Below are positions 8,617-17,198 of a DNA stretch of 64,000 nucleotides, one piece after another. This DNA is from Ectobacillus funiculus (GTDB lineage: Bacteria; Bacillota; Bacilli; Bacillales; Bacillaceae_G). The notes below the pieces were generated by a model. That model saw only the letters and a program-made list of their open reading frames with translations, was not told where the DNA came from and searched no databases. A program made the translations under genes and the position numbers. Position 1 is the first letter of the stretch, and each line of letters opens with the position of its first letter. Where the stretch lies: NCBI RefSeq assembly GCF_042429435.1, contig NZ_JBHMAF010000086.1; one strand, written 5' to 3'.

Positions 8617-10356
8617 CTAGTTGTTTACTGCAACCCCAATATGTTCAAATCGACCTACATGAAACAATCCTCCATCGGTTAATTTGAGTTCAGGAATAAC
8701 TGGCAAGCTTAGAAAAGAAAGTGTTAAAAATACATTTTCGGAAGCCTGCGTAACACTGTGCAACGCTTCATGTAATTTACTCAATTCATCATTGGCATCC
8801 TCATAGTTTTTCATAGACATCAATCCTGCAAGAGGTAAAGACATGCTGCCGATGACGTTGCCTTTAGAAACAACCACCAACCCGCCGTTCATCTGGTGAA
8901 CGGCCCTAATTGCAGTCACAATATCACGGTCGTTCGTACCGGCAACAATGATATTATGAGAGTCATGAGCAATCGTTGAAGCGATCGCACCTGCTTGCAG
9001 CTGCAGCCCTTTCACAACTCCCAACCCGATAGTCCCTTTCTTTTTATGGCGCTCTATCACGACAAGCTTGACTTGATCATTATCAATTGAGGGAATAAAA
9101 AAGCCATTCTCTGTTTGTACCGTTTCAGTGAGCTCCTTTGTTACAAGCTGGTTTGGAATAACACCAATGATACGGGCCTGTTTATTTGAACCGATTGGAA
9201 TTTTCAGATCTTCTTCTGACAAAGGAAGCAGTTGCACAGATTCGGTTAGACGGCTTGGCGGCTCAATAACACCCGATTCATCATATATGGCAGCTCCATT
9301 CTTCGCGACAACACGTCCGGCCTTTAACACCTTAGCAATTTCAATTTCTTGTATGCTATCTAATAGAAGCAAATCTGCTTCATAGCCAGGTGCTACGGCT
9401 CCTTTTGTAGATAACCCAAAGCATTCTGCCGCATTGAGTGATGCCATCTGAATAGCAAGAAATGGATCTAAACCAGCCTGAATTGCCAATCGAACACTAT
9501 GATCAATGCTGCCCTCGCGAATTAATTCATCCAGATGTTTATCATCGGTACAAAATAAAAAACGGCGCGAATTTCCTGAATGAACAGCAGGAAGAAGATC
9601 CAGTAAGTTTTTGGCGCCCGAGCCTTGTCGTAGCATCACATACATGCCGCGCCTCACCCGTTCCTTTGCTTCTTCTACTGTAACACACTCATGATCTGTA
9701 CTAATGTAGACGGAACGATATATATTAATGGCATTGTCATCTAATCCGGCACCGTGTCCGTCAATTTTATCCGTATGCTGCAGCGTCATATATAATTTAT
9801 CCATCATAGAGGGCTCACGCTGTTTTACGGCCGGATAATCCATAACTTCCGCCAGGCCAAGCACACGCGGATGTGAAAAAAATGGCTCTAGATCAGTTGC
9901 TGTTAATACAGCCCCGCTATTTTCAAAGGATGTCGCAGGAACACAGGAGGGAAGCATAAATAATATATCCATTGGAAGATTCTCAGAATCCTCAAGCATA
10001 AACGATATACCTGTGCCCCCCGCAACATTGGCAATTTCATGAGGATCAGTGATAATTGTTGTAATCCCATGAGGAAGGACAGCCTTTGCAAATTCTCTCG
10101 GTCTGACCATAGAGGATTCAATATGCACATGCCCATCAATAAAGGCTGGTACAATGTATTGGCTGGTTGCATCGATTACTTCATGTCCTTCATATGAGCC
10201 AATACCAACAATCACACCGTCTGCAATAGCAATATCGCCCAGGATGATTTCTAAATTAAAGACATCGACAATAGTTCCGTTTTTTATGACAAGATCGGCA
10301 GGCTCGTGCTTAGATGCAACAGAAATCCGTTTTTGCAATTGCGCCTTCGTTAGCAT
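8617..10356 (-). CDS. adeC: adenine deaminase
   Basis: Amidohydrolase-superfamily enzyme converting adenine to hypoxanthine plus ammonia. 579 aa, close to B. subtilis AdeC (577). Metal motif GHVHIESS (His76, His78 from this start), TDPHEIANV, and the conserved C-terminal domain with IAHDSHNIIVAGTND. ATG at 10356 is preferred because GGGGGG sits six bases upstream; an ATG two codons earlier is in frame but abuts that run. Lies 15 bp after pucE. Hypoxanthine is then oxidised by the xanthine dehydrogenase of the same operon. Confidence 0.94.
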   Translation of the reverse strand: MLTKAQLQKRISVASKHEPADLVIKNGTIVDVFNLEIILGDIAIADGVIVGIGSYEGHEVIDATSQYIVPAFIDGHVHIESSMVRPREFAKAVLPHGITTIITDPHEIANVAGGTGISFMLEDSENLPMDILFMLPSCVPATSFENSGAVLTATDLEPFFSHPRVLGLAEVMDYPAVKQREPSMMDKLYMTLQHTDKIDGHGAGLDDNAINIYRSVYISTDHECVTVEEAKERVRRGMYVMLRQGSGAKNLLDLLPAVHSGNSRRFLFCTDDKHLDELIREGSIDHSVRLAIQAGLDPFLAIQMASLNAAECFGLSTKGAVAPGYEADLLLLDSIQEIEIAKVLKAGRVVAKNGAAIYDESGVIEPPSRLTESVQLLPLSEEDLKIPIGSNKQARIIGVIPNQLVTKELTETVQTENGFFIPSIDNDQVKLVVIERHKKKGTIGLGVVKGLQLQAGAIASTIAHDSHNIIVAGTNDRDIVTAIRAVHQMNGGLVVVSKGNVIGSMSLPLAGLMSMKNYEDANDELSKLHEALHSVTQASENVFLTLSFLSLPVIPELKLTDGGLFHVGRFEHIGVAVNN

Positions 10357-10371
10357 CCTCATCCCCCCATT

Positions 10372-10905
10372 TTATACATTTCCTCCCGCGCTACATCTGT
10401 CAATAATGAGCTTCATAGCGGCTGCCCGCTGCACAGCGCGGATAATACTGCTATAACCTGTGCAGCGGCACAGGTTTCCCGAAAGCCCCTCGCGAATTTG
10501 CTTCTCCGTCGGAATCGGTACAACATCAAGCAAAGCCTTCGCAGCGATAATCATGCCTGGTGTACAATACCCGCACTGGAATCCTCCCTCTTTTAAAAAA
10601 GCGTCTTGAATAAAAGAAAACCCGTCTCCTTCAATCGTTGTAATTGAAGCGTGATTGGCTTGATATGCCATCACAAGACAGGCGTTTACTAATGAATCGT
10701 TCATAATTACAGAGCACGCACCGCAGCGTCCAATATCACAGGATCGTTTTGTTCCGGTAAGCTCTAAGCCATTTCGCAGCAAATCAATCAGACGCGCGGC
10801 AGGCATAGTCTGCAGCTGCTTCTCTTCACCGTTTACTTGAAGCGTGATAGAAATAGATTCATTCAGAGGCAAGGATTGTTCATGTATTATTTTTTTTGCG
10901 TCCAT
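10372..10905 (-). CDS. pucE: xanthine dehydrogenase [2Fe-2S] subunit
   Basis: Small iron-sulfur subunit of the molybdenum hydroxylase that oxidises hypoxanthine and xanthine to urate. 177 aa. First cluster ligands Cys56, 61, 64 and 76 (SCDIGRCGAC...C); second cluster Cys111, 114, 146, 148 (QCGYC ... LCRC). Start ATG with GGAGAGG upstream; it overlaps the end of pucD by 19 bp. A longer in-frame reading from 10974 would lie wholly inside pucD and lacks a ribosome site. Confidence 0.93.
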   Translation of the reverse strand: MDAKKIIHEQSLPLNESISITLQVNGEEKQLQTMPAARLIDLLRNGLELTGTKRSCDIGRCGACSVIMNDSLVNACLVMAYQANHASITTIEGDGFSFIQDAFLKEGGFQCGYCTPGMIIAAKALLDVVPIPTEKQIREGLSGNLCRCTGYSSIIRAVQRAAAMKLIIDRCSAGGNV

Positions 10906-13172
10906 GCTTTCCTCTCCTTTGCACTGATAGCCTGTAGCATTTCCTCCGGTGAAACTGGCAATCGACGCACCCAATACCCTGTCGCATCATGAATTGCTTT
11001 AGCGATTGCAGGAGCTACAGCAATCGTACCAATTTCACCAACGCCTCTTGGTCCATACGAGTCATCTTGACAGAGCTCTTCAATCGCTTCCACCTCCATT
11101 TGCTCCGGAACATCATAAATTGTCGGAATTAAATATGAATCAAAATTGTTCGTGACATAACAGCCATCATGGATAAGAGCTTCCTCCATTAACGTATACC
11201 CTAATGCCATTATGCCTCCGCCTTCAATTTGACCAAGATATCCAAGCGGACTCACAACAGGACCTGCTGCGATTGCTTGATCAAGACATGTTACCTTTAC
11301 CCTCCCTGTTAATTCATCGACCTCCACCTGCGCTAAAACAGCAGAAAATGCATATAGATAATGCCCCCCGATAAATGGATCGGGGCTTGTCGGAAAATCA
11401 AACTGCGTATTTACAACAATCCTCTCTTCTTGGGCCATTCTCTTTGCCAATTGCGCATAGGATAGATAGAATACAGGTGCATTCATTTCTTCATCCCGCT
11501 TCCACACACCACCTGGTCCAAGCTGAAGTTTATCAGCTTCTCTACTGCCAATTCGCGCTGCACATGCAAGCAGCTGCTGGCGAAACGGCTCCTTCATTCG
11601 CTGCAGTGCTTGCCAAACCATACTCGTTGCCCGAGAAGCAGTTGAAGATCCAGATGATGGGACGAGTGCCGTGTCACCGATTGTTATTTTTATATCCCCA
11701 GGGGAACAGGCGAATTCCTCTATAATAAGCGTTTCAATCACGGCTAGAAGGCCTTGACCGCATTCTTCAAAGCCAAAAGCAGCTTCAATTTTGCCATCAG
11801 CCCCAAACGAAAGACGTCCTCCAGCAGGGTCTAAACGTCCGTAACCAAGCCCGCCGCCATGCATCGTGATCGAAATTCCTGTTCCTGTTTTTTTCCACAC
11901 ATCCGGTTTCTTCCCCTGCAAACCAGCTGCTTTTTTACAAATTTCTTCCAAAACCTGAGCAGCTCCATTTGTCGGCGCAATTCGCTGCCCAACCGGTCCA
12001 AGATCATGTTCCTTTCGTATATTTCGTCTCCTTAGATCAAGCGGATCCATCTGAAGCTTCTCTGCCAGCCGATCGATTTGTCCTTCAAGAGCAAAAGTAA
12101 CTTGATTGCCCCCAAATCCCCGAAATTCACCAGCGACCCCATTATTCGTATAAACAGACAAACCCTCTGTACTCACATTTGGAACTACATAAGGACCGAT
12201 GGCGTGCTCAACAGCAAAGTCTAATACAGCAGGACCTAGCGTTGCATATGCGCCTGTATCTGCAAGAATGCGCACCTCGTGAGCAACAATTTGCCCGTTT
12301 TCATCCGCTCCTGTTTTCATCGTAATTTTCATCGGGTGGCGCTTTATCCCAGCTCTTACAGACTCGCGTCTTGTTTGATGAATCTTTACTGGACGCTTTG
12401 CCATTAATGCAAGCAACGCTGCGTATGGCTGAATATTTAGTTCATCCTTTCCACCAAACGATCCGCCCATCGGACTTGAAACAACCCGTATACTTGCTTC
12501 CGGCATATCTAAAATGCGAGATAGCTGAAACCGATCTTTATAGCCATGCTGCGTACCTGCATAAACAGTGATTGTGCCGTCACATTCAGGAACAACGACC
12601 CCACCTTCTGTTTCCATATAAGCATGCATTTGCCGCGGCAGTTCGTACGTTTCTTCTATTATTACAGAGCAGCTCGCAAACCCCTTTTTTACATCCCCTT
12701 TTTCATAGGAAGCCCGATGCAAGATGTTTCCATTTGGATGGAGTTGCGGCGCAGCTTGGTTCAACGCTTTTTCAGGACTGTCTATCACTGGCAACGGCTC
12801 ATAAATCACCTCGATGAGATCAAGAGCACGCTCAGCAACTTCCTCCGTCTCCGCCGCCACAGCAGCAATAGCATCTCCGACGCAGCGAACTCGGTCTTCG
12901 CATAGCACCGGCTGATCTGGAAATACGATCCCGTATCCATTTAGGCCCGGCACATCGTGATAAGTCGCCACAGCCTTAACACCTGAAAGCTGTTTGGCCC
13001 TCTCTGTGCAAATAGATAGAATGCGGGCATGGGGATGTGCACTCCTTAAGATTTTCCCATGCAGCATATCAGGAAAAGATAGATCCGTCATATATTTAAG
13101 TGCTCCAGTTACTTTAGCTGCGCCATCTGGACGGATACGTCCCATTTCCTTCGCCCTCTCCAACAGCTGCAT
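10887..13172 (-). CDS. pucD: xanthine dehydrogenase molybdenum subunit
   Basis: Large catalytic subunit binding the molybdopterin cofactor. 761 aa, normal length. Visible: N-terminal a/b hammerhead domain (GRIRPDGAAKVTGALKY), cofactor loop GGSFGGKDE, substrate-channel EFRGFGGNQ, and catalytic Glu in the C-terminal RGVGEIGT. It follows pucC by 17 bp and overlaps pucE. The motifs argue for xanthine dehydrogenase rather than CO dehydrogenase, as does the adeC/guaD context. Confidence 0.93.
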   Translation of the reverse strand: MQLLERAKEMGRIRPDGAAKVTGALKYMTDLSFPDMLHGKILRSAHPHARILSICTERAKQLSGVKAVATYHDVPGLNGYGIVFPDQPVLCEDRVRCVGDAIAAVAAETEEVAERALDLIEVIYEPLPVIDSPEKALNQAAPQLHPNGNILHRASYEKGDVKKGFASCSVIIEETYELPRQMHAYMETEGGVVVPECDGTITVYAGTQHGYKDRFQLSRILDMPEASIRVVSSPMGGSFGGKDELNIQPYAALLALMAKRPVKIHQTRRESVRAGIKRHPMKITMKTGADENGQIVAHEVRILADTGAYATLGPAVLDFAVEHAIGPYVVPNVSTEGLSVYTNNGVAGEFRGFGGNQVTFALEGQIDRLAEKLQMDPLDLRRRNIRKEHDLGPVGQRIAPTNGAAQVLEEICKKAAGLQGKKPDVWKKTGTGISITMHGGGLGYGRLDPAGGRLSFGADGKIEAAFGFEECGQGLLAVIETLIIEEFACSPGDIKITIGDTALVPSSGSSTASRATSMVWQALQRMKEPFRQQLLACAARIGSREADKLQLGPGGVWKRDEEMNAPVFYLSYAQLAKRMAQEERIVVNTQFDFPTSPDPFIGGHYLYAFSAVLAQVEVDELTGRVKVTCLDQAIAAGPVVSPLGYLGQIEGGGIMALGYTLMEEALIHDGCYVTNNFDSYLIPTIYDVPEQMEVEAIEELCQDDSYGPRGVGEIGTIAVAPAIAKAIHDATGYWVRRLPVSPEEMLQAISAKERKAWTQKK

Positions 13173-13189
13173 ACCATTCCCTCCTTCTA

Positions 13190-14056
13190 CTACGCAAACT
13201 TTGCAAGCTCTGAAGCAATTACATTTGCTGCTATCTGCTTTCGATAATAAGCGGAGGCAAACACATCTGAAACCGGCTGAAATTCCTCCAAGACATTTCT
13301 ATACACATCTTCTAAAACAGCATCTTGTATAGACATTCCTTGCAGCAGTTTTTCGGAAAACTGCAGCCGCTGCGGAGATGTCTCTCCACCGCCGGCAGCA
13401 AGGCGAATATGCGTAATTGTACCGTCCTCCTTTCTCATGCAACACCCAGCGATCGTTACAACAGACGGGATAAACGCCTCTCTTCGGCCAATTTTTCTAT
13501 AAAAATAATCTGCTGTCCCAGACCCAGGTAATTCAATCTGTGCCACAATCTCAGAAGAAGTGATTTGACCATTGTCCTTTTCTTGTAGCCACCGCCACAG
13601 CGGCTTTGTCAATCTAGTACTTCCATCGAATGTCGAGACAAGAGCATCCGCCGCCAATAACGCAGGGATAGCGTCTCCAATTCCGCTGGCGACATTACCG
13701 CCGATTGTAGCTCGGTTGCGTACCGCAGGAGCTGCTATGCCGCGCACAGCTTCAGTAACAAGGGGACTATGCTGCAGCACAAGGGAACTTGAAAGCAAGC
13801 TCCCTAACGTTGTTAAAGCACCTATACGCACCACCGAGCGGCCACTCATTACCTCCCTGCTTACACCCTTTATCTCATCAATTCCTTCTAGATTAATCAA
13901 ATGGCCGGGATCTACTCTTCCTTTTTCCCACTCTATTTGCAGCAATGTTCCAGCGGCTATGAAACAAGCATGAGAACCGAGCCTCTGCCTCATTCCCCAT
14001 GCCTCCTCTAAGCTTTTAGGAAACCAAACTGCCGGGGAGAGCATCTCTCCAAGCAT
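13190..14056 (-). CDS. pucC: xanthine dehydrogenase FAD subunit
   Basis: FAD-binding subunit passing electrons from the Fe-S clusters to NAD+. 288 aa. FAD-binding signatures: AAGTLLQIEW near residue 35, RNRATIGGNVASG near 110, and the C-terminal CO dehydrogenase flavoprotein domain with SPQRLQFSEKLLQG. Second gene of the operon, about 60 bp after pucA. Confidence 0.92.
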   Translation of the reverse strand: MLGEMLSPAVWFPKSLEEAWGMRQRLGSHACFIAAGTLLQIEWEKGRVDPGHLINLEGIDEIKGVSREVMSGRSVVRIGALTTLGSLLSSSLVLQHSPLVTEAVRGIAAPAVRNRATIGGNVASGIGDAIPALLAADALVSTFDGSTRLTKPLWRWLQEKDNGQITSSEIVAQIELPGSGTADYFYRKIGRREAFIPSVVTIAGCCMRKEDGTITHIRLAAGGGETSPQRLQFSEKLLQGMSIQDAVLEDVYRNVLEEFQPVSDVFASAYYRKQIAANVIASELAKFA

Positions 14057-14117
14057 ACATGTTCGCCCCTTTCATAGATTCATATCCAACCCTTGTATCG
14101 ATGCTGCATTTCTTCTG

Positions 14118-15146
14118 TTATGAAAGCACCATTCCTTTTTGGCAATCTGACCGCTGGAGGGAAATCAGTTCCGCAACAATGCTTACCGCAATTTCCTCTG
14201 GCCCATCAGCACCAATTGACAATCCAACTGGACTTTTGACAATAGGAGGTATAGCACTCCCGCCAAGCAAACGCTGCGTACGCAGATTTGATCCCAATAC
14301 ACCTATATACCGGACAGCCTTCGTTAGGAGATACCGCAGCACTTGTTGATCGCGCTGAAATTGATGAGTTAAGATAAGTATAAAATCACGAGGAGTAAAC
14401 CGTATGCGTTGAAAGGCTTCTTCAGGAAACGCGACAATCAGCTCATCGGCTTCAGGAAAGTTTGCACGGCTGCACAGTGCGGGCCGCCAATCTGAAACAA
14501 CGGTAGAAAAACCGCTCTGAGCTGCGAGCTTTACTAATGGTATCGCATCCATCCCTGCCCCAAATACAATAACACGTGATTTCGGCCAAATGGTATGAAC
14601 ATATATATATGCGGACAGCCCTGAAACAAAAAACATACCGCTTTTTTTAGTTCTTTCATTCATATAATGTTCGACTTCCTCCGGCACATGCCCAGACCAT
14701 TCGCCAAATGTATGCCGACCAGCCAAAAACAGATAATCCGAAACAGCTCCAATATCGTTCAGTTTCTTGAGTATTGTCACTTCGATTCCTTGGTCCAGGT
14801 ACAACTTTAGCGTTTTTAAATGCTGTTGCAAGCGCTCATCCACCGGCTCAAGAAGTACATGCACCGCTCCGTTACATCCAGCTCCCTGCCCCCAGGAAAG
14901 ATCATCCTCCGCCTGCATATCAAATACAATCGTTTCGGATACCCCTTTCCTTCGTAAATCCTGCACACGGGCAGCCACATCAGCTTCTAAGCAACCGGCG
15001 CTCAACAAACCAATTTGTGTTCCATCTTCCCGAAACAGCATACACGCTCCTTCTCTTCTATAAGCGGAACCGTCCACATGAATAACCGTTGCCAATACAT
15101 CTTGTTCACATACGCCAATATCGAGAATTCGGTGCATTCCTTCCAT
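14118..15146 (-). CDS. pucA: XdhC/PucA molybdenum cofactor insertion protein
   Basis: Accessory protein of the XdhC/CoxI family that delivers sulfurated molybdenum cofactor to xanthine dehydrogenase. 342 aa from the ATG at 15146, chosen because AAGGGGAG lies six bases upstream. N-terminal XdhC domain with GSAYRREGACML and SAGCLEADV, then a Rossmann domain from about residue 180 with VIVFGAGMDAIPL. First gene of pucA-pucC-pucD-pucE-adeC-guaD. PucB, the MobA-like nucleotidyltransferase of the B. subtilis operon, is not present between pucA and pucC. Confidence 0.92.
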   Translation of the reverse strand: MEGMHRILDIGVCEQDVLATVIHVDGSAYRREGACMLFREDGTQIGLLSAGCLEADVAARVQDLRRKGVSETIVFDMQAEDDLSWGQGAGCNGAVHVLLEPVDERLQQHLKTLKLYLDQGIEVTILKKLNDIGAVSDYLFLAGRHTFGEWSGHVPEEVEHYMNERTKKSGMFFVSGLSAYIYVHTIWPKSRVIVFGAGMDAIPLVKLAAQSGFSTVVSDWRPALCSRANFPEADELIVAFPEEAFQRIRFTPRDFILILTHQFQRDQQVLRYLLTKAVRYIGVLGSNLRTQRLLGGSAIPPIVKSPVGLSIGADGPEEIAVSIVAELISLQRSDCQKGMVLS

Positions 15147-15249
15147 GAACGACTCCCCTTTCAAAAGATCCAGCCACCCCTAGAATTACAATACTGCCTA
15201 CCACTTTTTACCTACTGTATACAATACATCACGTATCGTCTATTTATAG

Positions 15250-15264
15250 GTTAGATTTTCTAAC
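15250..15264. promoter_or_regulatory. palindrome upstream of the puc operon
   Basis: Perfect inverted repeat GTTAGA-ttt-TCTAAC about 105 bp upstream of pucA. On the minus strand it lies directly before a TATAAA that could serve as -10. Candidate operator for a purine-responsive regulator; no regulator gene is adjacent. Confidence 0.35.
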
Positions 15265-15281
15265 ATAGAAGATGGTGAAAT

Positions 15282-15410
15282 TAAAGAAAACTCGACGATT
15301 GGCGAGCCCTGACCTTGGGCGAAGACAGAGGCGTAGCTGCACTTACGCTATTCCTAAATTCCTGCTACGTCGAATTTGCTTCTAGCCGAAAATTTATACG
15401 CTTAAAAGCA
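15282..15410 (+). repeat. dispersed repeat, copy 3
   Basis: Near full length: TAAAGAAAACTCG-acgattgg-CGAG, CCTTGGGCGAAGACAGAGGCGTAG, GCTACGTCGAA, and the GAAAATTTATACGCTTAAAAGCAC end. Confidence 0.85.
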
Positions 15411-15411
15411 C

Positions 15412-15446
15412 AAAAAATCCCTCCTATGATGAAACACAGGAGGGAC
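15412..15446 (-). terminator. trxA terminator
   Basis: Minus-strand hairpin TCCCTCCT ... AGGAGGGA followed by TTTTTTG, directly after the trxA stop. Confidence 0.8.
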
Positions 15447-15450
15447 AATT

Positions 15451-15765
15451 TTATAGATGTTGAGAAATAACTTCTGTTAATGCTTCCTTTGGCTGATAAC
15501 CGCTAATCGTCTCTACAACCTCTCCATCTTTAAAAAGGAGAAGCGTCGGAATGCTCATAATTCCAAATTTCGTTGGTGTAATTTGCTGTTCATCCACATT
15601 CATTTTTACAATCTGCACTTGACCGCCAATTTCTGTATCGATCTCCTCTAATACCGGCGCAATCATGCGGCACGGTCCGCACCATGGTGCCCAAAAATCT
15701 ACGAGGGTTACCCCTTCACCTACTGAAGCATCGAAGCCTTGATCTGTTATATGTTGAATCGCCAT
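15451..15765 (-). CDS. trxA: thioredoxin
   Basis: Cytosolic disulfide reductase. 104 aa with active site WCGPC (28-32), cis-Pro loop SIPTLLLF and the C-terminal GYQPKEAL helix, all normal for Bacillus TrxA. ATG with CGGGAGTG upstream. Single gene with its own terminator. A second, divergent thioredoxin is unlikely given the full-length match. Confidence 0.95.
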   Translation of the reverse strand: MAIQHITDQGFDASVGEGVTLVDFWAPWCGPCRMIAPVLEEIDTEIGGQVQIVKMNVDEQQITPTKFGIMSIPTLLLFKDGEVVETISGYQPKEALTEVISQHL

Positions 15766-15858
15766 ATTATTTCACTCCCGTTTGTTATTTTCTTAAAAAC
15801 GCATTGGCTAAAGGCATACTCTTCTCCCTAACCATAGTCTCCTTCGATTCGTCTCTTG

Positions 15859-16254
15859 TCATTCCAAGATGCCGGATACCCTGAGTCTATCGTTCGGAGC
15901 AGAGTTCCTTCTTCGCCCTGCTTCACTTTCCCTTGTGTGTGTTTGTAAAACGGTTAAGGTTTCAAACAACTCCAGAAACCATTGCTTATCCCTTGTTTCC
16001 AATGCTAGGTCGATAAGCGAAAGAATATATCCTTCCCGATCCATAGCAGGAGCTGGTAGTTTTTCTAGCCATTTGCGAGGCAACCGAATTGTTTTTCCAA
16101 CCGTTTCTTTATTATCACATGCCACAACGTGTACCTTTACGATATCTTGTAAGGAATCTACACTCTCAATATAGCCGTGCAGCAGCTCACCATCACCTGA
16201 CTTCCCCCTTACCCAATCCCCTATTTCTAATCGTGATTTTCCATTTGTTAACAT
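15859..16254 (-). CDS. IDEAL-domain protein, 131 aa
   Basis: The segment LIDLALETRDKQWFLELFETL (about 81-101) matches the IDEAL domain found in small Bacillus proteins such as the YpiB and ComK-related group. The N-terminal part (RLEIGDWVRGKSGDGELLHGYIESVD) looks like a small beta-barrel that may bind nucleic acid or peptide. The tail (HTRESEAGRRRNSAPND) is basic and probably disordered. Function unknown. ATG start at 16254; no operon partner. Confidence 0.75.
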   Translation of the reverse strand: MLTNGKSRLEIGDWVRGKSGDGELLHGYIESVDSLQDIVKVHVVACDNKETVGKTIRLPRKWLEKLPAPAMDREGYILSLIDLALETRDKQWFLELFETLTVLQTHTRESEAGRRRNSAPNDRLRVSGILE

Positions 16255-16384
16255 GTTTATTCACCGCCATCTCAAATGTTATAAAAAAAGTTACAGTTTA
16301 TCTAAAAAAGAATCATAAACTATTTTTTCCTCCGCAAGAGATGTCACTACCTGAAGCAGGTCATGTCGCCAGAACAATCTTTAT

Positions 16385-16521
16385 TAAAGAAAACTCGCTG
16401 ATTGGCGAGACCTGCCTTTGGGCGAAGACAGAAGCGTAGTTGCACTTATACTGTGTTCCTAAAATTTCTAGCTACGTTGAATTTGCCTCTAGCTAGAAAT
16501 TTATACTTTTTTACATTGTAA
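16385..16521 (+). repeat. dispersed repeat, copy 4
   Basis: Full-length copy from TAAAGAAAACTCGCTGATTGG to TTTATACTTTTTTACATTGT. It fills most of the 324-bp gap between the IDEAL-domain gene and the Rrf2 gene; nothing else is seen there. Confidence 0.85.
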
Positions 16522-16578
16522 AAAAGGTATGCAGAACATCTGTAATAAAAAAAGTTACATTTCAAATAAACAAAAACA

Positions 16579-16998
16579 CTATGGACATTTTTTAATCTTC
16601 TTTAAAACGGATTCAATTGTAATATTCCCGAGATACGCTTCTAAATACATTTCTGCATCATGGAAAATCCCATCCATTACAGTCTGAATATTCGCTGAAA
16701 CAAGACAAGGCTGCTCCGGATTTCCTGTACACCAGCTCGGCTTTAATGTTCCGTATGAGACCGCGTGATAAATTTGTGCTAAGGTCGTATCCTCAGGACA
16801 ACAATTCAACATATAACCGCCGCGAATCCCTTCCTTCGTCTTCACAAATCCACTTCTACGCAAGCTGCTCATAATCTTACGAATACGCGCTGGATGCGTA
16901 CAAACATTTTCCGCAAGCATCTCGCTGCTCGCCATATGATCAGGTAAATAGGCTAAATAAACAAGGCTGTGTACTGCAATTGTAAATTCACTGTTCAT
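16579..16998 (-). CDS. Rrf2-family transcriptional regulator (YwnA-like)
   Basis: 139 aa, N-terminal winged helix (SSEMLAENVCTHPARIRKIMSSLRRSGFVKTKEGIRGGYML) typical of the Rrf2 family. Cysteines at 33, 66, 67, 90, 98 and 138. It lacks the usual three-Cys Fe-S spacing of IscR/NsrR but could sense thiol stress or a metal. It resembles B. subtilis YwnA rather than CymR. ATG with AGAAGGG upstream; convergent neighbours do not reveal its target. Confidence 0.85.
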   Translation of the reverse strand: MNSEFTIAVHSLVYLAYLPDHMASSEMLAENVCTHPARIRKIMSSLRRSGFVKTKEGIRGGYMLNCCPEDTTLAQIYHAVSYGTLKPSWCTGNPEQPCLVSANIQTVMDGIFHDAEMYLEAYLGNITIESVLKKIKKCP

Positions 16999-17031
16999 CT
17001 AACCCACGCCCTTCTCAAATTTCTTACTGTA

Positions 17032-17060
17032 ATCATAATTGATACAGTTTCAAAAGTCAA
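17032..17060 (-). promoter_or_regulatory. sigma-A promoter of the Rrf2-family gene
   Basis: On the minus strand: -35 TTGACT (17060-17055), 17-bp spacer, -10 TATGAT (17037-17032), about 35 bp upstream of the start codon. Confidence 0.6.
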
Positions 17061-17157
17061 TACGATTGCTTACGTCGATAATAGAGTGAACTACACACAA
17101 GAAAGCCTTTCTTTTTGTAATAAGAGTTATTTTACAGATGAGAGCAGATATTTATAC

Positions 17158-17188
17158 AAGAATCCCTTGCATAAAACAAGGGATTCTT
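17158..17188 (-). terminator. namA terminator hairpin
   Basis: Perfect 12-bp stem AAGAATCCCTTG-cataaaa-CAAGGGATTCTT just past the namA stop. The T tract on the minus strand is short. Confidence 0.65.
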
Positions 17189-17198
17189 AGGAAAGGAA

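Noticed and set aside
15147..15281. Purine riboswitch upstream of pucA
   Set aside because: I looked for the conserved purine-aptamer core and did not find it; only a small palindrome is present.
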